From: Campylobacter anatolicus
GTDB lineage: Bacteria; Campylobacterota; Campylobacteria; Campylobacterales; Campylobacteraceae
Direction of reading: 5' to 3'
DNA length: 64,000 bases
NCBI RefSeq assembly: GCF_018145655.1
Contig: NZ_JAGSSY010000004.1
Location: forward strand, 96,254 to 160,253
Numbering within the stretch: position 1 is the first letter of the stretch; each line of letters opens with the position of its first letter. Made by a program: the position numbers and the translations under genes. Below are positions 1-6,795 of the stretch, in pieces. The notes beneath the pieces are model-generated. The model had not been told where the DNA came from. It ran no database searches and saw nothing but the letters and a program-made list of their open reading frames with translations.

Positions 1-423
1 AGTGGCAATAGTGCAAAGACAACACTAAAGCTTGATATAAGAGAGTTTGATGAGACGCGATATACCGAACGGATGAAATTTTTACAAAATTTAGCAGACG
101 GACTAAATGCCGTTTGGGGTGGACGTGTAGAGATAAACTTATCCGATAGATATAAAAATGTCTATAACTTCTTGCAAGATGAAAACGCCCCAGCTATTGC
201 GATCGCAAAAGAGGCATTTAAAGCACTAAATATCACACCAAAGATCATTCCTATGCGTGGCGGATACGATGGTGCAGTCATCTCTGCTAAAGGCATACCA
301 ACACCAAATTTATTTACCGGCGGACACAACTTCCACTCAATATATGAGTATATCCCAGTAAAATCACTAAAAGCGTCAAGTGAGCTTATCACAAATATCG
401 TAAAAATCGCTGCAAAGGCATAA
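1..423 (+). CDS. pepT: Peptidase T, C-terminal part (5' end outside window)
   Basis: The frame is open from base 1 to the TAA at 421-423, giving the last 140 residues of an M20-family aminotripeptidase. Family-typical segments are visible: a GGYDGAV stretch, then PTPNLFTGGHNFHSIYEY, which carries the metal-binding/dimerisation His region near the C-terminus. The enzyme removes N-terminal residues from tripeptides in the cytoplasm and needs zinc. An internal ATG at 73 is not the real start, because the upstream codons continue the same protein. A strong hairpin follows the stop, so this looks like the end of a transcription unit. Confidence 0.88.
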   Translation, partial: SGNSAKTTLKLDIREFDETRYTERMKFLQNLADGLNAVWGGRVEINLSDRYKNVYNFLQDENAPAIAIAKEAFKALNITPKIIPMRGGYDGAVISAKGIPTPNLFTGGHNFHSIYEYIPVKSLKASSELITNIVKIAAKA

Positions 424-427
424 TCTC

Positions 428-466
428 TTGGGTGCAATCTGAAAATTTGCACCCAAATTTTATTTA
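428..466 (+). terminator. Intrinsic terminator after pepT
   Basis: Ten-base arms TTGGGTGCAA (428-437) and TTGCACCCAA (447-456) form a perfect stem with a 9-nt loop, followed by an ATTTTATTT tract. It begins five bases after the pepT stop codon. Confidence 0.85.
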
Positions 467-513
467 CAAAATTTGAAATTTTAAGTAATATTGCCAAAAA
501 TTATGGAGAAAAT

Positions 514-1506
514 ATGAAAGCATTGGCACTTTTTAGCGGTGGGCTTGATAGTATGTTAGCGATGAAACTCATCACCGATCAAGGCGTGGCGGTAACGGCG
601 TTGCATATAGATACGGGATTTGGGGTAGATAAGGATAAATTTGACGTTTTAGCTCGTCGTGCAGCACTTGTAGGAGCGGAATTTAAAGTAGTAGATATAC
701 GCAACGAATATCTACGCGATGTGCTTTTTAATCCAAAATATGGCTATGGAAAGCAGTTTAATCCCTGCATAGACTGTCACGGATATATGTTTAAAACGGC
801 ATTAAATATGCTTAAAAGCGAGAACGCGGACTTTATCATCACAGGAGAGGTGCTAGGACAGCGACCGATGAGTCAGCGTAAAGACGCGATGAATCAAGTC
901 AAAAAACTAGCTGATGATGAAAATGATCTTATTGTGCGTCCAATGTGTGCAAAGCTCTTGCCACCAACTAAGCCCGAACGTGAAGGCTGGATAGATCGCA
1001 AAAAGCTACTAGATATAAGTGGACGCGATCGTAAGCCACAGTTAGCACTCGCTGCAAAATGGGGCCTAAATGACTATGCTACGCCAGGTGGTGGCTGTTT
1101 GCTGACGATAGATAGCTTTGCGGTAAAGATAAAAGATTATTTAAAATTTGATAGCAGTATGCGTGATATAGATGTCATTTGGCTAAAACTTGGGCGTCAC
1201 TTGCGTCTAAAAAATGGCTCAAAGCTCATTATCGGACGTGACGAAGCGGATAATAATGCTCTTAATACACAACCAAACGATAAATTTAATGCGATAGAAT
1301 TTGATCCAGCGGACGACATCGTGGGGGCAAAAAGCTTTTTAAGCGTTGGTGCTGATGTGATAGATGGCGAGTTTGCAGCACGTTTGGCTTTGGCATATAC
1401 GAAGGCAAAAAAAGATAGATTATATAACGTACGTGTGGGCGATATGACGTTTAAAGTAGAGCCGTTTGAAGATAAAAGCAAGGCACAAGAGTTTTTCGTA
1501 AAATAG
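514..1506 (+). CDS. MnmA/ThiI-like PP-loop ATP pyrophosphatase
   Basis: This 330-aa protein begins with a PP-loop, SGGLDS at residues 8-13, which binds ATP in N-type ATP pyrophosphatases. A CxxC pair (Cys85, Cys88, in NPCIDCHGYMF) and a later Cys195 in a GGGCLLT motif resemble the sulfur-relay cysteines of tRNA thiolases such as MnmA and ThiI. The predicted role is therefore sulfur transfer to a tRNA base, but the substrate cannot be read from the sequence. There is no THUMP or rhodanese domain, so it is not classical ThiI. GGAG lies 8 bases before the ATG. It is host DNA upstream of the prophage and probably monocistronic. Confidence 0.75.
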   Translation: MKALALFSGGLDSMLAMKLITDQGVAVTALHIDTGFGVDKDKFDVLARRAALVGAEFKVVDIRNEYLRDVLFNPKYGYGKQFNPCIDCHGYMFKTALNMLKSENADFIITGEVLGQRPMSQRKDAMNQVKKLADDENDLIVRPMCAKLLPPTKPEREGWIDRKKLLDISGRDRKPQLALAAKWGLNDYATPGGGCLLTIDSFAVKIKDYLKFDSSMRDIDVIWLKLGRHLRLKNGSKLIIGRDEADNNALNTQPNDKFNAIEFDPADDIVGAKSFLSVGADVIDGEFAARLALAYTKAKKDRLYNVRVGDMTFKVEPFEDKSKAQEFFVK

Positions 1507-2088
1507 CCAATCTTTAGTTTAAATTTTATGGAAATAGGGGGCTAAAACACGTCCTTATAACATAAGTGCCATTTATATTATCAAAGCTGAAAATGTGCGT
1601 TAGGCAACGCAGACAGATGATACACCTTATGCAAGTGAGGCTAAAGCTGGTATTGTAAAATCAGTGATAACACGCCAGGAGAGGCTGGTGATACAGCAAT
1701 AAGCCAAATAGCGGTGAGGTTTTTAATGAAACAAAAAGTCCATTTTGTCTTTGGCACTTTTGCTTTTTCACCTTAAATCCTAGCTCTTTTTGCTTAAATT
1801 TACTCCACTTATCTTTATCTTGCACTCATAGCTATTAGCTTTGTGCGTATAAAAGCTCTTTATGCTTATAAAGAGTTCATATCTTACAGATGTTTAATTT
1901 ATGTTTTACATAAAATATCGCATTTTAAAGGCATTTTATTATGCGATAATAAAAACGTCGTTTTAACTCAAAAATAGCTTACGCCATTAAAACAAGGGCT
2001 TTTATCTGCGTTTTTTAAATTTAAAAGATATTAAAATTCAGCTAGAAATAAGTCTGTAGATAGTATAATCGTGAACTTATTACTTCGT
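1507..2088. other. Intergenic region, possibly gene debris
   Basis: There is no convincing gene in these 580 bases. Short plus-strand stretches around 1545-1740 read like protein but are broken by stops in every frame, which suggests a decayed gene I cannot identify. An inverted repeat, CTCTTTAT/ATAAAGAG with a 4-nt loop, sits at 1856-1875. The last 30 bases hold the tRNA promoter. Confidence 0.4.
2064..2069 (+). promoter_or_regulatory. -10 box of the tRNA promoter
   Basis: A perfect TATAAT lies 20 bases before the mature tRNA 5' end. There is no clear -35, as is common for Campylobacter sigma-70 promoters. Confidence 0.7.
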
Positions 2089-2165
2089 GTCAAGGTAGCT
2101 CAGCTGGTTAGAGCGCTGGTCTCATAAGCCGGAGGTCGAGAGTTCAAGTCTCTCTCTTGACACCA
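2089..2165 (+). tRNA. tRNA-Met (CAT anticodon)
   Basis: A 77-nt cloverleaf with encoded CCA is visible. The acceptor stem pairs GTCAAGG with TCTTGAC, the D arm is GCTC/GAGC, the anticodon loop is CTCATAA, and the T arm is GAGAG-TTCAAGT-CTCTC. The 1-72 pair is G-C, so it is not initiator tRNA. Elongator Met is most likely; a lysidine-modified tRNA-Ile2 with the same CAU anticodon cannot be excluded. The prophage starts in its anticodon arm, yet the gene is intact, so the phage must have supplied the 3' half. Confidence 0.92.
2115..2134 (+). repeat. attL core (20-bp anticodon-arm repeat)
   Basis: This block covers the anticodon stem-loop and is repeated exactly at 41532-41551. Anticodon-loop cores are typical of tRNA-targeting tyrosine integrases. 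Confidence 0.8.
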
Positions 2166-2226
2166 ACTCAAACTCCTAAAATACGGCGTTTTAAAGCTCT
2201 ACAATGTTTTAAGTTTTGGTTAAGTT

Positions 2227-2288
2227 AGGCACAATTTTTGTCAGTGTATCAAAGTTCTGACAAAAAATAAGGCACAGTTTGAGGCACA
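2227..2288 (+). repeat. Repeated AGGCACA motif, possible integrase arm sites
   Basis: AGGCACA occurs at 2227-2233, 2270-2276 and 2282-2288. It recurs twice at the other end of the prophage, at 41457-41463 and 41469-41475. In the circular phage these five copies would flank the core, as arm-type integrase sites do. The function is inferred from position only. Confidence 0.4.
2235..2266. terminator. Bidirectional terminator-like hairpin at the prophage left end
   Basis: Perfect 10-bp arms TTTTTGTCAG and CTGACAAAAA are separated by 12 nt. T-runs on both strands would allow termination from either side, closing the minus-strand late operon and isolating the tRNA. Confidence 0.6.
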
Positions 2289-2432
2289 AAATTTTAATTA
2301 TTTTTTACTAAGAGGTTGGAGAGGGATTAAAAAAATAACTATAAATAAATCCCTAAGATACACTATATTATTTTTGTTAGTCAACTAAAAAGTCAGCATA
2401 AAAATTATTATAAATACGCTATAAAAATGTAT

Positions 2433-2555
2433 TTAATTTAATAAGCTATCGTCATTACTCATAAGTGTTCCTGCTTCTAAGCCTAAGTCATATTCGACAT
2501 TTAGCTCATAAAATCTACGCTCATTTTCATCTATATACTCACTTGAAACACTCAC
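2433..2555 (-). other. -1 frame extension or small overlapping gene (40 aa)
   Basis: A GTG overlapping the preceding TGA (GTGA) opens a 40-codon frame ending at 2433-2435, rich in acidic residues (SSEYIDENERRFYELNVEYD). It is read either by translational coupling at this GTG or by -1 frameshifting at the A7 run (2559-2565). Its protein-like composition supports real coding. Confidence 0.5.
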
Positions 2556-3817
2556 AGCTTTTTTTCATCGCTTATTTCTTGCATATCGTCATCTTGATAT
2601 TGATTTGGAGAACGGAAAGCGTCGCTTAAATTTCTGATTGATTGCACAGCCTGCATTCCATATCCTGCAATTTTAAGACTATTTGTCAAATAAAGTTGTG
2701 AGTTTGTGAGCGTATCTCTTGCTGTTGGACTTATTGCATTATAAAGGTCTGCTGTTTGGTTCGCTCCTTGTGAGTGGGCTATATTTTGATTTGGTAGTGT
2801 TGAAGCTGTTCCTTTTGCTGTTGTGCCTATTGTTTGTAGTGCCCCACCAATTGCACCTACTGCTGAAATAGCTGAGCCAATATAACCAACATAGCTACCA
2901 AATTTTACAATAGAATTTGAACCAAAATAATGACCAAAAAGAGATATTGACATACCTATACTACCTATTATTCCACCAATTGCAGCCATTCCGCTCCAGC
3001 TAACCAAACTGCCAATTGAGCTTAAAGCACCAAAAGAAAAATATGTAAGTGCTGCTGTTGCTAGTATGGGAATATTTGATTTCAAACTTTGCATAAAACG
3101 TTTAAAAGGATTACTGCTTTTTTTCTTATTCTTCTTGGGGTAGTAGGTTGCTGTAAAAATTTCATTCCAGTGTTCAATAAAATATTTTTTACCACCGACA
3201 AACATATTATTATTAGCCCAAAAAGCAGGAGCAACAAAGGAATTTGAATGTGTTTTAAAATGTCTATGTCTTACTATAAAACCCTTATCTGTAAAAAACC
3301 AATCATCCCTACCCCATAAAACACCATCACCACAATTTGTTTCTGCTATTTTGAAACGTCCTGAACCACTATCTATTATTTTGCCATATTTAGTTGGTGG
3401 AATAACCTGTTCTGTATATACTTTTTCGCCAACTATTAGCCATTGAGTATCATTTGTTATTCCAGAGCTATAATCTCCAGAGAATTTTTCTTTTGGATTT
3501 TGACCATTAAAAAGTTGAGACAATCCAAGATTTAATCTTCCTTCATATGTATATGGCTGAACTCCACCCGTATAGACATAGTAATTCTTTATAAAATATA
3601 TTAGCCCCTTATTTGTTAATAAATAATCAGCACGAATACTAACACCTCCCGTATTTGCCAATGGGTCAATTTTCTGTGCCTTACGAACAAGTTGCATATG
3701 TAATAACTCATATTGTTTGCTTCTATTAATCGCATCCCAGACACTTCCATTTTTTGCATCATCAAAATAATTACCTGAAGTCTCTTCAAACCAATGTGCA
3801 TTTTTGCCTTGTGCCAT
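2552..3817 (-). CDS. Prophage protein of unknown function with membrane-like C-terminal half
   Basis: I do not recognise this 421-aa protein. The N-terminal 235 residues are aromatic-rich and soluble-looking. A basic patch (KKNKKK) follows, then several Gly/Ala/Ser-rich hydrophobic segments at about 250-330 that could insert into a membrane. The reading frame ends at an A7 run followed by CTG TGA. The A-AAA-AAG heptamer lies in the correct phase for -1 slippage, which would add about 40 residues. It is the last gene of the leftward late operon, downstream of the tail and lysis genes, so an accessory virion or host-modifying role is possible. Confidence 0.6.
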   Translation of the reverse strand: MAQGKNAHWFEETSGNYFDDAKNGSVWDAINRSKQYELLHMQLVRKAQKIDPLANTGGVSIRADYLLTNKGLIYFIKNYYVYTGGVQPYTYEGRLNLGLSQLFNGQNPKEKFSGDYSSGITNDTQWLIVGEKVYTEQVIPPTKYGKIIDSGSGRFKIAETNCGDGVLWGRDDWFFTDKGFIVRHRHFKTHSNSFVAPAFWANNNMFVGGKKYFIEHWNEIFTATYYPKKNKKKSSNPFKRFMQSLKSNIPILATAALTYFSFGALSSIGSLVSWSGMAAIGGIIGSIGMSISLFGHYFGSNSIVKFGSYVGYIGSAISAVGAIGGALQTIGTTAKGTASTLPNQNIAHSQGANQTADLYNAISPTARDTLTNSQLYLTNSLKIAGYGMQAVQSIRNLSDAFRSPNQYQDDDMQEISDEKKL

Positions 3818-3835
3818 TGTTGGTATTCTTTACCT

Positions 3836-4351
3836 TTACGTAGTAATCTTATCTATTGCGTCAAACATTTTTGTAGTCATATCTGCTGGTGGTGTTAGTC
3901 CGCCAACTGAATACCCAAATACACTATCTTTTAGGAGTGTTGCCTCTTGAATTCTAAGTCTATCATCATAACTTATAATCTCACGTTCTATTGCTCTTTT
4001 TCTTGCCTCTTCACTGTCTTTTTGTGTCTTTACTAGTTCTGTTCTTGCTTTGTTAAATTCAAGCTCTGCTTGTGCCAATAAAAGTTTTTTCTCTGTAAGC
4101 TTCAACTCTTTACTTGCTAAAAGTAGCCTAAGTGCAATATCTTGGCTTGAAGTTGTCACTGTTTGCAGTAGTGAAGTTAGTGCGGATAGCTTTGCATTTA
4201 GTGTTTTTTCATCACTTATACCATATTTTTCAAATGTTTCATCTATTTTTTTAACTAACTTGTCATATGGTGCATTTTCAGCCATTGTTTGAGCTAGAAT
4301 TTCCTTATAAGCCTCTTTGTATTCTTCAAGTGTTTGTAAAATTTCAGCCAT
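3836..4351 (-). CDS. Prophage coiled-coil protein, unknown function
   Basis: I chose the ATG at 4351 (MAEILQTLEEYKEAYKE) because an AAAGAGAGA ribosome site lies just upstream. A start 16 codons earlier lies inside the preceding gene. The 171-aa product is mostly charged heptads between about residues 75 and 140 (KLTEKKLLLAQAELEFNKAR), predicting a long coiled coil. It overlaps the end of the DUF5675 gene by 8 bases, suggesting co-translation within the late operon. No family is recognised. Confidence 0.65.
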   Translation of the reverse strand: MAEILQTLEEYKEAYKEILAQTMAENAPYDKLVKKIDETFEKYGISDEKTLNAKLSALTSLLQTVTTSSQDIALRLLLASKELKLTEKKLLLAQAELEFNKARTELVKTQKDSEEARKRAIEREIISYDDRLRIQEATLLKDSVFGYSVGGLTPPADMTTKMFDAIDKITT

Positions 4352-4799
4352 TGTTTTTATTCTCTCTTTGTGTTTTATGGGTTTTTGTTTGTAGTCCATT
4401 TTTTATCTCTACCCTAAAATTTTCACCCTTTGTAAGCTCTAAAAATCTGCTTAGCGTGGCTTTTGAGTTAAATACGCCCTGATTGTTATACTCGCTACCT
4501 AGCAAGATACAACCCTGCGTATCCAAAGGATAGTTTCCAGCGTGGATTAAGATATACCGCTCACGGCTAACGCTTTCATTAAATAAAAGTGGTAAAGTCA
4601 TCTTAAAATGTGGGCTTTTATGCCACACTACGTTATAAATCCCAGCTGGTATGCGTCTGTCTAAATTTGGTGTGGTTGTATCACTCCCGGCTGGTTCAAG
4701 GCTAAAGCCAGTAAGTAAAATTTCATCATCCCTTAAAAGCTTAAAGCGTCCGATAGTGCCGTCATCTATCTCTTTAAATCTTTGAATTTTAAGTATCAT
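4344..4799 (-). CDS. DUF5675-family phage protein
   Basis: This 151-aa protein contains the DUF5675 pattern: PNLDRRIPAGIY, then HKSPHF, ILIHAGNYPLDTQGCILLG near the middle, and a C-terminal segment FRVEIKNG. The conserved His and Cys in the HxGN...GCIL region recall L,D-transpeptidase-like folds. The family sits next to phage lysis genes, but its activity is not established. Here it lies between the holin/spanin group and the end of the late operon, so a cell-wall role is plausible. Confidence 0.7.
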   Translation of the reverse strand: MILKIQRFKEIDDGTIGRFKLLRDDEILLTGFSLEPAGSDTTTPNLDRRIPAGIYNVVWHKSPHFKMTLPLLFNESVSRERYILIHAGNYPLDTQGCILLGSEYNNQGVFNSKATLSRFLELTKGENFRVEIKNGLQTKTHKTQRENKNNG

Positions 4800-4827
4800 T
4801 GTAAATTTTAAGAATAATTTGTATAAT
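4799..4827 (+). promoter_or_regulatory. Sense promoter of the small hydrophobic peptide
   Basis: TTGTAA (4799-4804) and TATAAT (4822-4827) are separated by exactly 17 nt, predicting a start near 4834. It points against the surrounding late operon. Confidence 0.7.
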
Positions 4828-4903
4828 TAGGCTAGAGGGTCGCAACCTCCAGCCTAAATTACACCTCAGAAAGAGAGGTGAGTTTATGCTTAAAAACCTA
4901 ATT
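4825..4903 (-). ncRNA. Predicted antisense RNA to the peptide leader
   Basis: The minus-strand promoter at 4910-4938 predicts a start near 4903. The RNA would cover the start codon, the ribosome binding hairpin and the 5' leader. It would end at the stem TAGGCT/AGCCTA with inner GAGG/CCTC (4828-4856), which is followed on that strand by an AT-rich tract. It would base-pair perfectly with the peptide mRNA and block its translation. Expression is inferred. Confidence 0.5.
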
Positions 4904-4948
4904 GTCATAATTATACTACTTTGTATAATTATAGTCAAGGCTTACTAA
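4886..4948 (+). CDS. 20-aa hydrophobic peptide, candidate type I toxin
   Basis: The peptide MLKNLIVIIILLCIIIVKAY is almost entirely one membrane segment with a Lys near each end, like known type I toxins and small phage membrane peptides. A leader of about 50 nt contains a hairpin at 4828-4856. A second hairpin, CACCTC (4862-4867) with GAGGTG (4875-4880), buries the ribosome binding site. A strong hairpin terminator follows the stop. A consensus promoter on the opposite strand lies inside the coding sequence. It has no homology I can name; the type I assignment is from architecture. Confidence 0.6.
   Translation: MLKNLIVIIILLCIIIVKAY
4910..4938 (-). promoter_or_regulatory. Antisense promoter inside the 20-aa reading frame
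   Basis: On the minus strand TTGACT (4938-4933) and TATAAT (4915-4910) are separated by exactly 17 nt, close to the sigma-70 consensus. Confidence 0.65.
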
Positions 4949-4955
4949 TAAGCCA

Positions 4956-4977
4956 CCTTGTCACATAAGTGACAAGG
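4956..4977 (+). terminator. Terminator after the small peptide
   Basis: A perfect 9-bp stem CCTTGTCAC/GTGACAAGG with loop ATAA starts 7 bases after the stop codon and is followed by a short T-rich tract. Confidence 0.75.
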
Positions 4978-5006
4978 TTTAGGATTTTTGCCTCTAGCCG
5001 TTTAAA

Positions 5007-5321
5007 TTACTCCTCGTAACTCCTTTCATTATTTTTTAATTTGCTATCTATAAATTTATCCACTATCGCCGTAGCCCACTCAGCACCACGCCACGCAAAA
5101 AAGCCACCGATTGCAAGGCTAGGGTTTTGCTGGGCGATATAATAAAATGCTATCTCATAAGTCATCCAACATAAAAAGGTCGATGATATGGCTCCAATTA
5201 CAAAGTAGATAAACCTTTGCTTTAGGCTCTTTGGTCGCTCATCTTTAGCGTGGGATAAAAACCCAGCCACTAAGCCAACCATTAACACCCAAAATAAATA
5301 GCTGTTTTTAAAATCATTCAT
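5007..5321 (-). CDS. Putative holin
   Basis: The 104-aa protein has two to three membrane segments (about residues 8-24, 37-62 and 71-88) and a charged C-terminal tail, the size and layout of small phage holins. The GGFFAWRGAEWA stretch resembles LydA/HP1-type holins. It would form the membrane lesion that starts lysis. It overlaps the lipoprotein gene by a few bases, inside a holin-spanin group. Confidence 0.6.
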   Translation of the reverse strand: MNDFKNSYLFWVLMVGLVAGFLSHAKDERPKSLKQRFIYFVIGAISSTFLCWMTYEIAFYYIAQQNPSLAIGGFFAWRGAEWATAIVDKFIDSKLKNNERSYEE

Positions 5322-5538
5322 TTACACACTCCATTAATAATTCATCGACTATAAGAACATACTGCACGACTTCATCAAAGCTCTCTGGCTTATTTGGGCC
5401 ATAAGTCGGCAAGGTTGGAAGGTCATCTTTGTTTAGGCATTTTATAGGGATGTATTGCTTTTTATACTCGGTTATTATCTGTTTATCCGCACAGCCTAAA
5501 AATGCAAAAAGGGCTAAAAATATGAGAATTCGTTTCAT
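5314..5538 (-). CDS. Small lipoprotein, putative outer-membrane spanin (Rz1-like)
   Basis: The 74-aa product has a signal peptide ending in a lipobox (ALFAFLGC, Cys16), so it should be a lipoprotein. Its short mature part contains prolines (LPTLPTYGPNKP). Its start overlaps the stop of the Rz-like gene (ATGA overlap at 5535-5538). That pairing is diagnostic of two-component spanins, which fuse the inner and outer membranes in the last lysis step. Confidence 0.65.
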   Translation of the reverse strand: MKRILIFLALFAFLGCADKQIITEYKKQYIPIKCLNKDDLPTLPTYGPNKPESFDEVVQYVLIVDELLMECVNE

Positions 5539-5921
5539 TGTCTATTTTCCTTTAGTTTGTTTAGCATATCCTTTGTGGCTCTTTCATAATAGCCCTTTAT
5601 CTCTATGCACTCGCTATTTTTAGGTGCTTTTACGCTCTGTTTGGCTTTAACATTTGCGGTTATCTTTGCTATGTTTGGCTTATTTGCTTCTAGCTCTTTA
5701 AATTTCGCGTTTTGTTCGTCTATTTTAGCGTTGCAAGTGGTTAAATTTGAGCGGATAAGCTCACTCTCTAACCGATAAATCCCTATCTTTTCATTTGCGA
5801 TTTTTAGCTGTCTATTTAGCATTTGATTTAGACTAAACAAAGCAAAGCTCACACCCATGCAAAAAGCTAAAAGGGCGTAAATGACAGCGTTTGATTTAAG
5901 TAAATTTTATAAAAAGTTCAT
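5535..5921 (-). pseudogene. Inner-membrane spanin (Rz-like) with premature stop
   Basis: Translation should begin at the ATG at 5921, which overlaps the previous stop as TAATG. The fifth codon is TAA (5909-5907). Beyond it the same frame encodes a signal anchor (NAVIYALLAFCMGVSFALF), then a periplasmic coiled coil to the end, as expected for Rz. An internal ATG at 5858 could yield a 107-aa product lacking half the membrane anchor. CAA to TAA is the simplest origin of the stop. Lysis may be impaired. Confidence 0.65.
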
Positions 5922-6352
5922 TAGAATTTTAAACATCTATACTCCCTATATCTTAACTTATGATATACTCTACAAGAGTAGTAAAAGCAATTAACTTTAA
6001 AACGACTACAGTTTAAAGCTATCATCATCTGCTTTAATATCTCATCAGCTTGTCTGTATTCTTCTTTATCACATAAATAATCGTGCACTACTATAGCTGA
6101 GAGATACTCTGGACTATTTGGTGGAAATAACCACCAAAGAAGTCTTGGTGTATTAGCTCCATTAGTTTTATACTCTTTAGGCACTTTAATGGTGTCATAG
6201 GTATATTCAGCTACTAATTCAAATCTATCTTTTGAGTAAGGTTTTAAGATAGGACGAGATATAGTTATTATCTCACTCTTGTTTTTATCACTTACTTTAA
6301 TTAAAGCTCTTTTAGCAAATAAAGTAGTTATAAACTTAATCATTGCTATCAC
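5921..6352 (-). CDS. DUF1353-family phage protein
   Basis: This protein of about 140 aa matches the DUF1353 pattern: a YTYDTIKVPKEYKTNGANTPR segment that reads as strand-Pro-turn, then WWLFPPNSPEYLSAIVVHDYLC with the conserved HD, and an EADxxF-like helix later. The family is common in phage tail and lysis regions and its function is unknown. Either GTG (6352) or ATG (6343) could start it; both overlap the preceding gene. Confidence 0.65.
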   Translation of the reverse strand: MIAMIKFITTLFAKRALIKVSDKNKSEIITISRPILKPYSKDRFELVAEYTYDTIKVPKEYKTNGANTPRLLWWLFPPNSPEYLSAIVVHDYLCDKEEYRQADEILKQMMIALNCSRFKVNCFYYSCRVYHKLRYREYRCLKF

Positions 6353-6791
6353 CTTTAAATTCAGGCATACTAGCTAAGACTTCATTTATATCTGTAGAAG
6401 TTATATCTATCTTACCACTTTTAACATCCTCTAAGACCTTATAACCCCAAGCCCAGACATTAGCTCTCCACTTACCAAAATTAATAGCTTCTGTTTGAAA
6501 TACATTTTCATAACCTGCATAACTAACCGCTGAGACTATGCTGTCATAACCTTTCTCTTTAGCCTTTTGATCTAGTATGGTTTGAACTCTGTTTTTAAAC
6601 TCTGCTTCAAGAATAGGTAAAAACTCAGCTAAATTTGATCTATCTCTTAACTCTTGGGGTAAGCTTACCGCTTTAGCAAAGCTTACATTATCATTAGTAG
6701 CCACATAAGTCTGTCCGTTAAGTGCTCCTACAAATTCAAAATTTATACTATTCCATCTTGTATCTTTTACATCTGCTATATAATATTTCAT
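6336..6791 (-). CDS. Prophage protein next to tail fibre, possible fibre-associated protein
   Basis: The 151-aa protein has an N-terminal beta-rich segment and a helical C-terminal half (YDSIVSAVSYAGYENVFQTEA, then FGKWRANVWAWGYKVLEDV). This C-terminal layout is common in small proteins encoded just after phage tail fibres. It starts 4 bases after the fibre gene. No firm family assignment is possible, and assembly chaperone is only a positional guess. Confidence 0.5.
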   Translation of the reverse strand: MKYYIADVKDTRWNSINFEFVGALNGQTYVATNDNVSFAKAVSLPQELRDRSNLAEFLPILEAEFKNRVQTILDQKAKEKGYDSIVSAVSYAGYENVFQTEAINFGKWRANVWAWGYKVLEDVKSGKIDITSTDINEVLASMPEFKGDSND

Positions 6792-6795
6792 CTTC

